Origin: Paenibacillus popilliae ATCC 14706
GTDB lineage: Bacteria > Bacillota > Bacilli > Paenibacillales > Paenibacillaceae
NCBI RefSeq assembly: GCF_000315235.1
Contig: NZ_BALG01000185.1
Coordinates: 96,280-160,279, forward strand
Direction: 5' to 3'
Length of the DNA stretch: 64,000 nt
How positions within the stretch are numbered: position 1 is the stretch's first letter; every line of letters starts with the position of its first letter. The translations under genes were made by a program, and so were the position numbers. The notes beneath the pieces are model-generated. The model had not been told where the DNA came from. It saw nothing but the letters and a program-made list of their open reading frames with translations, and made no database searches. Positions 9,864-18,526 of the stretch are shown here, piece by piece.

Positions 9864-9999
9864 ATATCGACCGGCTTGAATAGAACCCATTCGAAGAGAT
9901 GGATGATCGGCCTGCATGCGCTATCGCATAATCGCACCTGAACAGAAGATACTAATGCTGCGGCGTACGTTTACTCTCTCTGGAAGTGAGGTGTCGAAC

Positions 10000-10164
10000 A
10001 TGGCAGTCAGTTGGATCGTCACAGGCTTGGGCGTCATCGTCAGCTTATTGGGCTATTACTTGACTCCGAGTGCATGGGGCTACGGAATTTTGGGATTCGG
10101 GCTGGCACATATTGTGCTAGGCGTGCTAGATATGTTCCGTGCGCCTTCACGAAGTCGTTACTAA
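10000..10164 (+). CDS. Small two-span membrane protein
   Basis: 54-residue protein, MAVSWIVTGLGVIVSLLGYYLTPSAWGYGILGFGLAHIVLGVLDMF, with two hydrophobic helices and a short basic C-terminus (RAPSRSRY). GGAAGTGAGG lies about 8 bases before the ATG. I do not recognise a family. It lies between rodZ and an intrinsic terminator, so it probably ends the ymf operon. Confidence 0.65.
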   Translation: MAVSWIVTGLGVIVSLLGYYLTPSAWGYGILGFGLAHIVLGVLDMFRAPSRSRY

Positions 10165-10182
10165 ATGCTGTTTTACGGCACG

Positions 10183-10222
10183 GGCATTCCTTTATGCTGA
10201 CCAGCGAAAGGAGTGCCTTTGT
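10183..10222 (+). terminator. Terminator closing the ymf-rodZ operon
   Basis: GGCATTCCTTT (10183-10193) pairs with AAAGGAGTGCC (10207-10217, one G-U pair), followed by TTTG. Everything beyond this to about 12990 is base-compositionally different. Confidence 0.7.
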
Positions 10223-10350
10223 GCTGTACATATTGGAGATAGGTTGTTCATGCACATTATGATTCATCTGCTGAGAGAGGCCGACATTCCATTGGCTTTG
10301 CAGTTTACGAATTCCCATTAATCGAAGGTTCATTCTATGGGTCTTAAATG

Positions 10351-10382
10351 TAAAAAGCCCTCACTTTTTCTATGAGGGCTTC
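10351..10382 (-). terminator. Terminator for the minus-strand secreted peptide gene
   Basis: AAGCCCTCA (10355-10363) pairs with TGAGGGCTT (10373-10381). Read on the minus strand it ends in TTTTTA, so it fits the gene at 10488-10769. Confidence 0.7.
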
Positions 10383-10460
10383 TAACTCATCTTTCAAATT
10401 CTGCCATATATTTCACACAGGGAGCATTACAGTTTGGAGCTGAGGGTGGTAACAAAATCC

Positions 10461-10500
10461 TTATTCCTACTATTTCCGAAGCATTTGCTAAGCAATATAT
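10461..10500 (+). repeat. 40-bp partial copy of the flippase gene
   Basis: Matches 11779-11818 (inside the flippase gene) at 38 of 40 positions, same orientation. It overlaps the last codons of the minus-strand gene ending at 10488. It looks like the relic of a second flippase copy or of a recombination junction. Confidence 0.85.
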
Positions 10501-10769
10501 ATGGTGTCATCAGCAAAGTTACTTAACGATTTACTTTGTTGTGCTCGTTCTTCATCCAATTTGTCCCTAGAAATTCTATAATTCCATATTGCTTCGGAAA
10601 GTTGCTGGCCGAGTTCATACTCCCAACCTCTTTTTTCACGTATTTTAGATTCAGAGGAGTCTAAGATACTAACCTTTTCGGCTTCCTTAATTGTTTCTTG
10701 TGCAGAAACGAGGGGTACATAAGTAAGAAGCATAAGTGATGCCAGTAAGATTGAACAGTACTTTTTCAT
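10488..10769 (-). CDS. Small secreted peptide, unknown function
   Basis: 93-residue product beginning MKKYCSILLASLMLLTYVPLVSAQE, a clear signal peptide with cleavage expected after VSA. The mature part is a charged helical segment (TIKEAEKVSILDSSESKIREKRGWEYELGQQLSEAIWNYRISRDKLDEERAQQ). The ribosome site TAGGAGGTAACT is excellent. It is transcribed divergently from the flippase across a palindrome. Its 3' end runs into the 40-bp flippase copy, so the C-terminus may have been altered by recombination. AT-rich codon use differs from the flanking operons. No family recognised. Confidence 0.65.
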   Translation of the reverse strand: MKKYCSILLASLMLLTYVPLVSAQETIKEAEKVSILDSSESKIREKRGWEYELGQQLSEAIWNYRISRDKLDEERAQQSKSLSNFADDTIYIA

Positions 10770-10792
10770 TTTAGTTACCTCCTAAATTGATT

Positions 10793-10811
10793 ATAGGATA
10801 TAATATCCTAT
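10793..10811. promoter_or_regulatory. Palindromic operator between divergent genes
   Basis: ATAGGATAT-A-ATATCCTAT is a 9-bp perfect inverted repeat with a 1-bp centre lying between the start codons at 10769 (minus) and 10863 (plus). It contains -10-like TATAAT on one strand and TATTAT on the other, so a repressor bound here could silence both genes. Confidence 0.55.
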
Positions 10812-10862
10812 GGGACCATGATATACTAGTATTGGATATATTTCAAGTAGGAGAGAAGGTTT

Positions 10863-12485
10863 ATGTCGAAAAAAAAATCATTTGTCAAAGGTACGTTTAT
10901 TTTCGTTGCAGCATCGTTAGTAACGCGCATGCTTGGCTTATTTCAGCGTGTACCACTTGATTATATGCTGGATTCCGTAGGGCGTTCGTTTTTTGTGGCG
11001 TCACAATCGGTATATTTAATGTTTCTAGCAGTAGCAACGGCCGGTGTTCCAAGTACGTTGAGTAAAATGGTTTCTGAGTACGATGCATTAAATAAAGTGC
11101 GTGAAGCTGAACGGTTGTATTATGCAACGCTCATATTTGGCATATTATCTGGTTTTATCTGTGCATCTTTTATTTTTATATTTGCCCCTCTGTATGCGTC
11201 AATGATTAAAATTCCAGACGCGGCTTTAGCCATACGCGCGCTTGCTCCAGCATTACTCCTGTTTCCTGTACTAGCTATGATGAGAGGTTATATGCAAGGT
11301 AAAAATAGGATGCAAGCTAGTGCGGTATCCCAAATAACGGAGCAAATAGTAAGAGTATTATTTGCGATTTGCCTTGCCTTATTATTTTTGAAAAATGGTG
11401 CTTCTCAAAAATGGATAGCGGCAGGTGCATCTTTTGGTGGTGTTTTTGGGAGCATTGGTGCATTTATAATAATGGTCTATTATATTCGTAAGTTCCGTCA
11501 ACTCGATCGTAAAATTGGGACCCATTCGCGTCGTACAGGTGTGAGAAAGGTTCCGCTAAATAATGTATTTCGTTCTATATTTAAATTATCTGTACCTACC
11601 GTAATTGCATCATTGGCTGTTCCAGCCACTAATTTTATTGATGTCTCTATTACTACCCAGTTGCTTTCATTACAGGTTGATTTATTAAGTGCCCAACAAT
11701 TGTCCTCTATTTTAACGTATCGTAGCCAATCCATAGCTGGAATTCCACCTATTTTGGCTACCGCACTATGTATGTCTATTATTCCTATTATTTCCGAAGC
11801 ATTTGCTAAGCAAGATATTAGTCATTTAAAACAACAAATTTCTCTAGGTATGAGGATCTCTTTATTAAGTGGTATGCCGATTGTAATTGCATTGACAGTC
11901 GGTGCATATTCTGTAAACGGTTTTTTATTTAGTACGCCAGATGGTTCTGGGATTGTAGCCATGGCTACATTTGGAACGATTTTTCAAATTACGATGATGA
12001 TAACCAGTTCTATTTTACTCGGTTTAGGTAAACCCTATATCCCTATGATTAGTGTTACAATTGGTATTATCATTAAATTGGGGGCAAGTTTTTGTCTTTT
12101 TCCCTTTTTTAATATTTATGGTATCATCGGCGGGACAGCGGTAAGTTTTCTTATCATTACATGGCTTAATTTGCGTGTTATGAAAAAAATAGTTCCTTTT
12201 GAGGTGTTTGGTACTCGTTGGCCTGGTTTTCTATTGACCGTCGCATTAACTAGTGGCTTTGGTCTTTTTGTAGAGAGGCTAGGTGAACAGCTAGTTACCA
12301 TCATGTCAGTTAAGTTAGCCTACCTGATAACGATTAGTCTAGTAACATTGTTAACTACGGTTTTGTTTGTGATAGGATTCGCCGTTTTTGGTGTAGTGCA
12401 ACGCGATGAATTACATAGTTACCCTCGGGGGGTGCAAAAAGTGTTGCGCCCTTTAATGCGCGCACATAGAAGTTCGACACGATAA
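10863..12485 (+). CDS. MOP-superfamily flippase (SpoVB/MurJ/YtgP-like)
   Basis: 540-residue polytopic membrane protein with roughly fourteen hydrophobic stretches. The start MSKKKSFVKGTFIFVAASLVTRMLGLFQRVPL and the motif MMRGYMQGKNRMQASAVSQITEQIVRV are typical of the polysaccharide biosynthesis/SpoVB-like branch of the MOP flippases, which move lipid-linked sugars, including lipid II, across the membrane. Substrate is not determinable here. AGGAGAGAAGG precedes the ATG. The gene is visibly AT-rich next to its neighbours, sits inside an otherwise conserved gene order and is followed directly by transposase debris, which suggests acquisition. Confidence 0.82.
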   Translation: MSKKKSFVKGTFIFVAASLVTRMLGLFQRVPLDYMLDSVGRSFFVASQSVYLMFLAVATAGVPSTLSKMVSEYDALNKVREAERLYYATLIFGILSGFICASFIFIFAPLYASMIKIPDAALAIRALAPALLLFPVLAMMRGYMQGKNRMQASAVSQITEQIVRVLFAICLALLFLKNGASQKWIAAGASFGGVFGSIGAFIIMVYYIRKFRQLDRKIGTHSRRTGVRKVPLNNVFRSIFKLSVPTVIASLAVPATNFIDVSITTQLLSLQVDLLSAQQLSSILTYRSQSIAGIPPILATALCMSIIPIISEAFAKQDISHLKQQISLGMRISLLSGMPIVIALTVGAYSVNGFLFSTPDGSGIVAMATFGTIFQITMMITSSILLGLGKPYIPMISVTIGIIIKLGASFCLFPFFNIYGIIGGTAVSFLIITWLNLRVMKKIVPFEVFGTRWPGFLLTVALTSGFGLFVERLGEQLVTIMSVKLAYLITISLVTLLTTVLFVIGFAVFGVVQRDELHSYPRGVQKVLRPLMRAHRSSTR

Positions 12486-12765
12486 TGTTTTTGATGAGTG
12501 CACCGGATATTGATAAGCTCTATACTAAGCATCCGTTCATGGGCTATCGAACGATTGCTTCAATTATGAATTGGGAGAACGATTCGATTTATGAAAATAC
12601 CGTAAGGCGCTGGATGATTTATACGCTATTATAGACTGGTACTCACGTTACATTGTAGACTGGCAATCAGTATGGATGGAGTATGGATGGCAAAGGCCGT
12701 GCAACTGCCGATATCGGCATTGAACAATTTTGGCGCAGCATAAGTATAACGAGATTTATCTAAAT
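12485..12765 (+). mobile_element. Decayed IS3-family transposase (orfB) remnant
   Basis: Three fragments in shifting frames match the DDE core of IS3/IS150-type transposases. First, DKLYTKHPFMGYRTIASIM (from about 12510). Then AIIDWYSRYIVDWQ (about 12628-12670) with the first catalytic Asp context. Then GKGRATADIGIEQFWRS (about 12686-12740), which continues as IKYNEIYL after a one-base shift. Much of the coding sequence between them is deleted and stops interrupt every frame. The first ATG overlaps the stop of the flippase gene. No terminal inverted repeats were found. Confidence 0.75.
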
Positions 12766-12795
12766 GCAATCCACATTTGAATAACTCGCATCCAT

Positions 12796-12832
12796 AGGAG
12801 AGATGCTGTGCTGGGCTTCTCCTGTTTTTTGA
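12796..12832 (+). terminator. Terminator before rimO
   Basis: AGGAGA (12796-12801) pairs with TCTCCT across a 17-nt loop and is followed by GTTTTTTG. It marks the downstream end of the AT-rich island. The 12833-13040 stretch holds only a weak promoter-like TATACT and the rimO leader. Confidence 0.6.
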
Positions 12833-13040
12833 CGAGAAATGAACCGTGTATTATACTGATGAGATAGAAAAGGCGTTTAAATATCGTTGCTTATTCCTAG
12901 AATAAATGTAGATGGATAGGTTATAGGGATACGTAACATCTATCATCGTTTTTGAACCGTGATTTGAATTCATTGGTTATTCAAAGAGCCTTTATTACGG
13001 CCTTTAATATTGCTGCTGCAGATGGTTGGGGGATGTATAC

Positions 13041-14369
13041 ATGACAGAACAAATCAAAATCGTAACGCTGGGCTGCGACAAGAACTTGGTGGATTCCGAG
13101 ATGATGTCCGGAATAATGGATCAGTACGGGCATGAGTTGGTAGAGAACGCGGAGGATGCAACCGTCATTATTGTTAATACTTGCGGGTTCATCGATGCAG
13201 CGAAGGAAGAATCGGTCAATACGATTTTGGAACTGGCAGACTTGAAGGAGACCGCCCGCCTGAAGGCGCTCATCGTCTCCGGATGTCTGACGCAGCGATA
13301 CAAGGAGCAACTGTTGGAAGAAATGCCAGAGATCGACGGCATCGTCGGCACGGGGGACTTCCACAAAATTAACGAGATCGTCGCCGAAGCGCTTCAAGGC
13401 AAGAAGCCGGTCCGCGTTGGCAATCCGGTATTCAACTATGAACAGATCTTGCCGCGCAAAGTCGCGACGCCGCGTTACACCGCTTATGTCAAAATCGCGG
13501 AGGGCTGCGATAACAATTGTACCTTCTGCAGCATTCCGATGATGCGGGGCAAATTCCGCAGCCGCTCGATGGAATCGATTCTGACCGAGGTGAAGCAGCT
13601 TGCGGAGCAAGGCGTGAAGGAGATCAGCCTGATCGCCCAGGACTCCACTAACTACGGGATCGATCTGTATGACGGCTTCAAGCTGCCGGCATTAATGAAC
13701 AAAGTAAGCGAAGTGCCTGGCGTCGAGTGGGTTCGTCTGCATTATGCGTATCCGGGATTTTTCACGGAAGAGCTAATCGACACGATCGCCACGAATCCGA
13801 AGATCTGCAAATATGTTGATATGCCGCTGCAGCATAGCGAAGACACGATTCTCAAGCGGATGCGCCGGCCAGGCCGTCAGTGCGATTCCCGCGAGCTGGT
13901 ACGCAAAATCCGGGCGGGGATTCCGGAAGTGGCCCTCCGCACCTCGATTATCGTTGGTTTTCCGGGCGAGACGGACGAAGATTTTGAAAATTTGGCTTCC
14001 TTCGTACGCGAGATGAAGTTCGATCGTCTCGGCGTCTTCTCGTATTCGCCGGAAGAAGGTACGGCGGCAACGCGCCTTCCGGATCATGTGTCGGGTGAAG
14101 TGAAGGAATGGCGCGCGAATACGCTGATGGAGATCCAGCGCGAAGTATCGAAGAACGTGAACGAGCGCCATATTGGCCGTACGCTGGACGTGCTGGTTGA
14201 GCGTTATGACGGTCGTAGTGACGTATATATCGGACGTTCGCAGTACGATGCGCCGGAGATTGACGGTGAGGTGTTCATCTCGAACTGCAAATGGAGCATC
14301 GGGGAGATCGCTAAGGTCAATATTACGCATGCACTCGAATTTGATTTGGCCGGGGAGGGTGTCTTGTGA
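13041..14369 (+). CDS. rimO: Ribosomal protein S12 methylthiotransferase RimO
   Basis: A radical SAM enzyme that methylthiolates an aspartate of ribosomal protein S12. The 442-residue product has the N-terminal UPF0004 domain with cluster cysteines Cys12 (LGCDKN), Cys48 (NTCGF) and Cys82 (SGCLTQ), and the radical SAM motif CDNNCTFC with Cys156, Cys160 and Cys163, followed by the TIM-barrel core and a TRAM-like end. The ATG at 13041 is preceded by GGGGGA. The in-frame ATG at 13026 is too close to it. The 3' end overlaps pgsA by four bases. Distinguished from MiaB by sequence and by the presence of miaB elsewhere in the window. Confidence 0.93.
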   Translation: MTEQIKIVTLGCDKNLVDSEMMSGIMDQYGHELVENAEDATVIIVNTCGFIDAAKEESVNTILELADLKETARLKALIVSGCLTQRYKEQLLEEMPEIDGIVGTGDFHKINEIVAEALQGKKPVRVGNPVFNYEQILPRKVATPRYTAYVKIAEGCDNNCTFCSIPMMRGKFRSRSMESILTEVKQLAEQGVKEISLIAQDSTNYGIDLYDGFKLPALMNKVSEVPGVEWVRLHYAYPGFFTEELIDTIATNPKICKYVDMPLQHSEDTILKRMRRPGRQCDSRELVRKIRAGIPEVALRTSIIVGFPGETDEDFENLASFVREMKFDRLGVFSYSPEEGTAATRLPDHVSGEVKEWRANTLMEIQREVSKNVNERHIGRTLDVLVERYDGRSDVYIGRSQYDAPEIDGEVFISNCKWSIGEIAKVNITHALEFDLAGEGVL

Positions 14370-14944
14370 ATCTGGCGAACAAGATCACGTTAACTCGCAT
14401 ATTTCTTGTGCCGATCATGATGTTCTTCTTGCTGGTGAATTTTGATTATTTGCCGCCGATTCAGATAGAAGACTTCTATATTACGTACAATCAAATTATT
14501 GCTGCCCTTATCTTCATTATTGCGGCCAGCACCGATGGTGTGGACGGGTATATCGCCCGCAAGCGCAAAATGGTGACGAACCTGGGTAAGTTGCTTGATC
14601 CGTTGGCAGACAAGCTGCTGGTGGCTGCCGTGCTCATCTCGCTGGTTGAGATGGGAAAATGCGACGCTTTGATCGCGATCGTCATCATTAGCCGCGAGTT
14701 CGCCGTCACGGGGCTTCGTCAGGTAGCGCTGCTGGAAGGAACGGTCATGGCCGCGAGCAAGTGGGGGAAATGGAAAACGGCCACCCAAATTACCGCCATC
14801 ATCGCGATGCTGCTGAACAACTTTCCGTTTGTTCTGGTGGGTATTCCGTTCGACGTGATTTCTACCTGGATCGCTGCCATCATTACGATCTATTCGGGTA
14901 TTGATTATTTTGTCAAAAATAAAAATGTGCTTCATTACTCGTAG
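14366..14944 (+). CDS. pgsA: CDP-diacylglycerol-glycerol-3-phosphate 3-phosphatidyltransferase
   Basis: Integral membrane enzyme that makes phosphatidylglycerophosphate, the first committed step to phosphatidylglycerol. 192 residues with the CDP-alcohol transferase signature DGYIAR...G...D...D at Asp60, Gly61, Ala64, Arg65, Gly74, Asp78 and Asp82, and several membrane spans. The GTG start at 14366 overlaps the rimO stop (GTGA), so translation is coupled. It is followed by a terminator. Confidence 0.93.
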   Translation: MNLANKITLTRIFLVPIMMFFLLVNFDYLPPIQIEDFYITYNQIIAALIFIIAASTDGVDGYIARKRKMVTNLGKLLDPLADKLLVAAVLISLVEMGKCDALIAIVIISREFAVTGLRQVALLEGTVMAASKWGKWKTATQITAIIAMLLNNFPFVLVGIPFDVISTWIAAIITIYSGIDYFVKNKNVLHYS

Positions 14945-14961
14945 CAGCCTGTCTGCAGGAC

Positions 14962-15011
14962 AATAGGCGCTTTTTCCCGTCTGGACCCGTATGGAAAAAG
15001 GCCTATTTTTA
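14962..15011 (+). terminator. Terminator after pgsA
   Basis: AATAGGC (14962-14968) pairs with GCCTATT (15001-15007), extended by an inner TTTTTCC/GGAAAAA pairing, with a T run. Confidence 0.75.
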
Positions 15012-15075
15012 CTTGGAAAGCGTACGGTATGATTCGAATGTGCACTTATGTTGAACAAAAAAGGGATGATGTGGG

Positions 15076-16332
15076 ATGAATGCGGAAATCATTGCCGTAG
15101 GTACGGAGCTGCTGCTTGGCGAAATCGTAAACACGAATGCGCAGTTTATTTCGCAGCAATTGGCGCTGCTTGGCATCGATGTTTATTTTCAGACGGTTGT
15201 GGGAGATAATCCGCATCGGCTTCGCCATGTGCTGGAGATAGCGAGAACCCGCTCGGGGCTCGTTATTTTGACAGGCGGCCTCGGGCCGACGATGGATGAT
15301 ATTACGAAGGATATCGTGGCTGAGATACTGGAACGCGAGACCTGCTTGGACGAAGCGTCGGTGACCAAGCTGGAGGAAATGTTCTCCCGCCGGGGAACGC
15401 CTATGGTGGAGAGCAATAAGCGCCAGGCGATGGTAATCGAGGGCGCCACGATTCTGCCGAATGAGACGGGGCTTGCGCTCGGCAACGCGCTGCTGACGGA
15501 CGGCACGGCCTTTATCTTGCTGCCGGGACCGCCGCGCGAGATGAAGCCGATGTTCGAGCAGGAAGTCATTCCGTGGCTAGACGGCAGCGGATTGCTGAAC
15601 GAGTCGGTGCTGCATACGCGGAAGCTCAAGTTCGCGGGAATCGGCGAGTCGAAGCTGGAGGATAGGCTTCGAGACCTGATTGAGACACAGGAGCATACGA
15701 CGATCGCCACCTATGCGAAGGAAGGCGAAGTGCTGGTCCGTCTCGCGACGAAGACGGCGGATGAACGGGAAGCAGTACAGCGACTCGGAGAGACGGAGTT
15801 GGCGATAATGAGCCGTATCGGAGAGCATCTGTTCGCAGCGGAGGATATCTCCTTGCCAGAGGCGCTGCTTCAGCTGATGAGCGAGCGGAAGCTTACGCTG
15901 TCGGCGGCCGAGAGCTGCACTGGCGGATTGTTCGCCGGGATGATTACGTCCGTTCCGGGAAGCTCGGATGTGTTCCAGGGAGGCGCTGTCACGTACTCGA
16001 ACGAGATGAAGGAGCGAATCCTCGGCGTCCCGCACGAGCTGCTTGAAGGAGAGCAGGCGCCTGGAGCGGTCAGTGCCGAGACGTCGAAGGCGATGGCGGA
16101 AGGAATGCAGGAAATCGCGGATACCGACTTCTCGATCGCGATTACGGGCGTCGCGGGACCGGGCCATTCCGAACGGAAGACGGTCGGCCTTGTCTATATC
16201 GCCATCGCCGAGAAGGGGAGAGATACACAGGTCGAGGAACTTCGATTGACAGGAGATCGATCGACGATTCGGCTGAGAACCGTAAATGCGGTCATGTATC
16301 GGCTATGGACCCGTGTGCGGCAGCATGGATAA
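15076..16332 (+). CDS. cinA: CinA: competence/damage protein, NMN deamidase
   Basis: 418 residues with two domains. An N-terminal MoaB/MogA-like domain (about 1-170, AEIIAVGTELLLGEIVNTN and LTGGLGPTMDDITKDIV) is the COG1058 pyrophosphatase region. The C-terminal CinA/PncC domain (about 255-415, LSAAESCTGGLFAGMITSVPGSS and AITGVAGPG) deamidates nicotinamide mononucleotide. It therefore belongs to the pyridine nucleotide cycle, and cinA commonly precedes recA in Firmicutes, as here. The start has GGGATGATGTGGG upstream. Confidence 0.92.
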   Translation: MNAEIIAVGTELLLGEIVNTNAQFISQQLALLGIDVYFQTVVGDNPHRLRHVLEIARTRSGLVILTGGLGPTMDDITKDIVAEILERETCLDEASVTKLEEMFSRRGTPMVESNKRQAMVIEGATILPNETGLALGNALLTDGTAFILLPGPPREMKPMFEQEVIPWLDGSGLLNESVLHTRKLKFAGIGESKLEDRLRDLIETQEHTTIATYAKEGEVLVRLATKTADEREAVQRLGETELAIMSRIGEHLFAAEDISLPEALLQLMSERKLTLSAAESCTGGLFAGMITSVPGSSDVFQGGAVTYSNEMKERILGVPHELLEGEQAPGAVSAETSKAMAEGMQEIADTDFSIAITGVAGPGHSERKTVGLVYIAIAEKGRDTQVEELRLTGDRSTIRLRTVNAVMYRLWTRVRQHG

Positions 16333-16378
16333 GCTTGACTGCTGTGGCGGATGCCGTTACAATTGAACTAACGGAAGT

Positions 16379-16420
16379 ACCGTAGCAAGGCGCCAGTCGC
16401 TTTTGCTGCGGTTTTTTTCA
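16379..16420 (+). terminator. Terminator after cinA
   Basis: CCGTAGCAA pairs with TTGCTGCGG, followed by seven T residues. It isolates cinA from recA, so recA relies on its own promoter. Confidence 0.85.
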
Positions 16421-16490
16421 TAAAGAGGGAAGGGGGAAGCTTAATACCGTTCTTCTTGTGGGAATTTAATCCAAATTCCTTCGAGAAAAA

Positions 16491-16504
16491 CGAATGTATG
16501 TTCG
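16491..16504 (+). promoter_or_regulatory. LexA (SOS) box of recA
   Basis: CGAATGTATGTTCG departs at only one position from the Firmicute LexA pattern CGAAC-N4-GTTCG. It lies immediately upstream of the recA -35. Confidence 0.85.
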
Positions 16505-16513
16505 AAAAAAGGC

Positions 16514-16542
16514 TTGGCAAACGGATCGAAAGACGGTATGAT
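16514..16542 (+). promoter_or_regulatory. recA promoter
   Basis: TTGGCA (16514-16519), 17-bp spacer, TATGAT (16537-16542). The LexA box ends ten bases upstream of the -35. Confidence 0.8.
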
Positions 16543-16575
16543 AGATGTATCAAATGGAACAAAGGAAGTGAGTAT

Positions 16576-17634
16576 GTGTCAGATCGCCGTGCTGCTTTAG
16601 AAATGGCATTACGCCAAATCGAGAAACAATTCGGTAAAGGCTCGATCATGAAGCTTGGGGAGTCCAACCATATGCAGGTTGAGATCGTACCGAGTGGATC
16701 GTTGGCACTTGATATAGCTCTTGGAATCGGCGGATTGCCAAGGGGACGAATTATCGAAGTATATGGACCGGAATCTTCCGGTAAGACGACGGTTGCGCTT
16801 CACGCGATTGCTGAAGTGCAGAGGGTTGGCGGACAAGCTGCGTTCATCGACGCGGAGCATGCGCTCGATCCTGCCTACGCGAGCAAGCTTGGCGTCAACA
16901 TCGACGAGCTGCTTTTGTCCCAGCCGGATACAGGGGAGCAGGCGCTCGAGATTGCCGAGGCGCTCGTGCGCAGCGGCGCGGTAGACATTATCGTCATCGA
17001 CTCTGTCGCGGCTCTCGTTCCGAAGGCGGAGATAGAAGGTGAGATGGGAGATTCTCACGTCGGTCTGCAGGCCCGCCTCATGTCCCAGGCGCTTCGCAAA
17101 TTGTCCGGGGCGATCAGCAAGTCCAAGACGATCGCTATCTTCATCAACCAACTGCGCGAGAAGGTCGGTGTTATGTTCGGCAACCCGGAGACGACGCCAG
17201 GCGGCCGCGCATTGAAGTTCTACTCGACGATCCGGCTGGATGTCCGGCGGGTCGAGACAATCAAGCAGGGTACCGACATGATCGGGAACCGAACACGCAT
17301 CAAGGTAGTGAAGAACAAGGTCGCGCCTCCATTCAAGCAGGCAGACATCGATATTATGTACGGCGAAGGGATCTCCCGTGAAGGAAGCATCGTAGATATT
17401 GGCACGGAGCTGGACATCATCCAGAAGAGCGGGGCCTGGTATTCGTTCGAGGGCGAGCGTCTGGGCCAAGGCCGTGAGAATGCGAAGCAATTCCTGAAGG
17501 AACATGCGGAGCTCGCTCTGACGATCGAGAACAAGGTTCGTGAAGCAAGCAATTTGTCGACGGTGGTCCGGAACCATGCCGAGCATGAGGCTGAGGAGGC
17601 TGAGGACGCTCTTGTGCTGGAGCTGGAATCGTAA
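16576..17634 (+). CDS. recA: Recombinase RecA
   Basis: ATP-dependent strand-exchange protein and coprotease for LexA. The 352-residue product starts [29 protein letters not shown]. Walker A GPESSGKT is at 64-71, with the conserved [20 protein letters not shown] region and [22 protein letters not shown] (loop L2). The GTG at 16576 with AAAGGAAGTGAG upstream is the true start. A longer in-frame reading from 16456 would cover the promoter and LexA box. Expression should be SOS-induced. The acidic C-terminus ([16 protein letters not shown]) is normal for RecA. Confidence 0.97.
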   Translation: MSDRRAALEMALRQIEKQFGKGSIMKLGESNHMQVEIVPSGSLALDIALGIGGLPRGRIIEVYGPESSGKTTVALHAIAEVQRVGGQAAFIDAEHALDPAYASKLGVNIDELLLSQPDTGEQALEIAEALVRSGAVDIIVIDSVAALVPKAEIEGEMGDSHVGLQARLMSQALRKLSGAISKSKTIAIFINQLREKVGVMFGNPETTPGGRALKFYSTIRLDVRRVETIKQGTDMIGNRTRIKVVKNKVAPPFKQADIDIMYGEGISREGSIVDIGTELDIIQKSGAWYSFEGERLGQGRENAKQFLKEHAELALTIENKVREASNLSTVVRNHAEHEAEEAEDALVLELES

Positions 17635-17646
17635 GCCTGTTTCTGG

Positions 17647-17680
17647 AACAAGCGCCTTCCTGTGAGGGTGCTTGTTTTGT
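17647..17680 (+). terminator. Terminator after recA
   Basis: AACAAGCGCC (17647-17656) pairs with GGTGCTTGTT (17667-17676, one G-U), followed by TTGTC. Confidence 0.75.
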
Positions 17681-17790
17681 CATGTCCATGTACAAAGGGA
17701 TGCGGGGGAACCCGAATTCATGCGAGGATGCCGCGAAGCCAACGAATCATGGCTTTGCCGACCGATGGCGCAAACAGGAGGAGTAGACGG

Positions 17791-18453
17791 ATGAGCAAGC
17801 AGGAATGCGTCGTAACGATTATGCGGGTGGAGCAGGATCGAACCCAGCGCGGGCGCTATGTCCTGCATTTCGACAGCGGCGAGTCTCTCAACGTGCATGA
17901 GGATGTCATGATCAAGTATCGTCTTCTTAAAGGAGCGGACATCGCTATCGATATGGTTGACGATATATTGCGGGCTGATGAGGGGAACAAGGCCTATGTG
18001 CAGGCGCTGCGCCATCTGCAGCGCAAGCCGAGAACGAGGATGGAGATCATCCGCTATCTGAGTCAGAAAGGCTATGAAGAAGAGAGCGTGTGGGAGGCCG
18101 TCTCGCGTCTGGAGGACGAGCGCCTGGTAGATGATCGGGCGTACGCCGAGCAGTGGGCATACGAGCGGACGGTGATGCATGCGAAGGGCCGACGCTTCAT
18201 TGAACAGGAGTTGAAGCAGAAGGGCGTGCCGGAGCGCCAAATCGCTGCTGCCCTTACTTCCATCGACCCGGAGGAGGAGCGGGACGGGGCGCAGCGCGCT
18301 GCCGCCAAGAAATGGCGCCAGACGCAGGGCGATCCGCATATGCGGAAGCAAAAAGTGATTGCCTTCTTGCTCCGGCGCGGCTATCCGACAGATCTGGCCT
18401 GCCGCGCAGCCGGGGAGGCGGCGCAGGAGGCCGATGCGGAGGAAGACTTCTAA
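17791..18453 (+). CDS. recX: RecA regulator RecX
   Basis: 220-residue helical-repeat protein of the RecX family, which binds RecA filaments and modulates them. Typical stretches are ALRHLQRKPRTRMEIIRYLSQKGYEEESVWEAVSRLEDERLVDDRAYAEQWAYER and KGRRFIEQELKQKGV. CAGGAGGAG precedes the ATG at 17791. The upstream in-frame start at 17662 overlaps the recA terminator and is rejected. Placed right after recA, the two may be partly cotranscribed by read-through. Confidence 0.9.
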   Translation: MSKQECVVTIMRVEQDRTQRGRYVLHFDSGESLNVHEDVMIKYRLLKGADIAIDMVDDILRADEGNKAYVQALRHLQRKPRTRMEIIRYLSQKGYEEESVWEAVSRLEDERLVDDRAYAEQWAYERTVMHAKGRRFIEQELKQKGVPERQIAAALTSIDPEEERDGAQRAAAKKWRQTQGDPHMRKQKVIAFLLRRGYPTDLACRAAGEAAQEADAEEDF

Positions 18454-18496
18454 GCTTGCGACTTCGGTCAAAGAAATTACTCTTCCCGTCATTTGC

Positions 18497-18526
18497 TTGA
18501 CAATATCTTTTCATGAATAATAAAAT
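18497..18526 (+). promoter_or_regulatory. Promoter upstream of rny
   Basis: TTGACA (18497-18502), 18-bp spacer, TAAAAT (18521-18526). The roughly 250-bp leader to rny (18527-18780) contains a GC-rich inverted repeat CGCACG/CGTGCG around 18634-18649 but no recognised riboswitch. Confidence 0.65.

Noticed and set aside
16456..16575. 40-codon N-terminal extension of RecA
   Set aside because: It would translate through the LexA box and promoter. The GTG at 16576 has a good ribosome site and gives the normal RecA N-terminus.
16609..17586. 325-codon minus-strand frame opposite recA
   Set aside because: Shadow of recA codon bias with no protein family signature.
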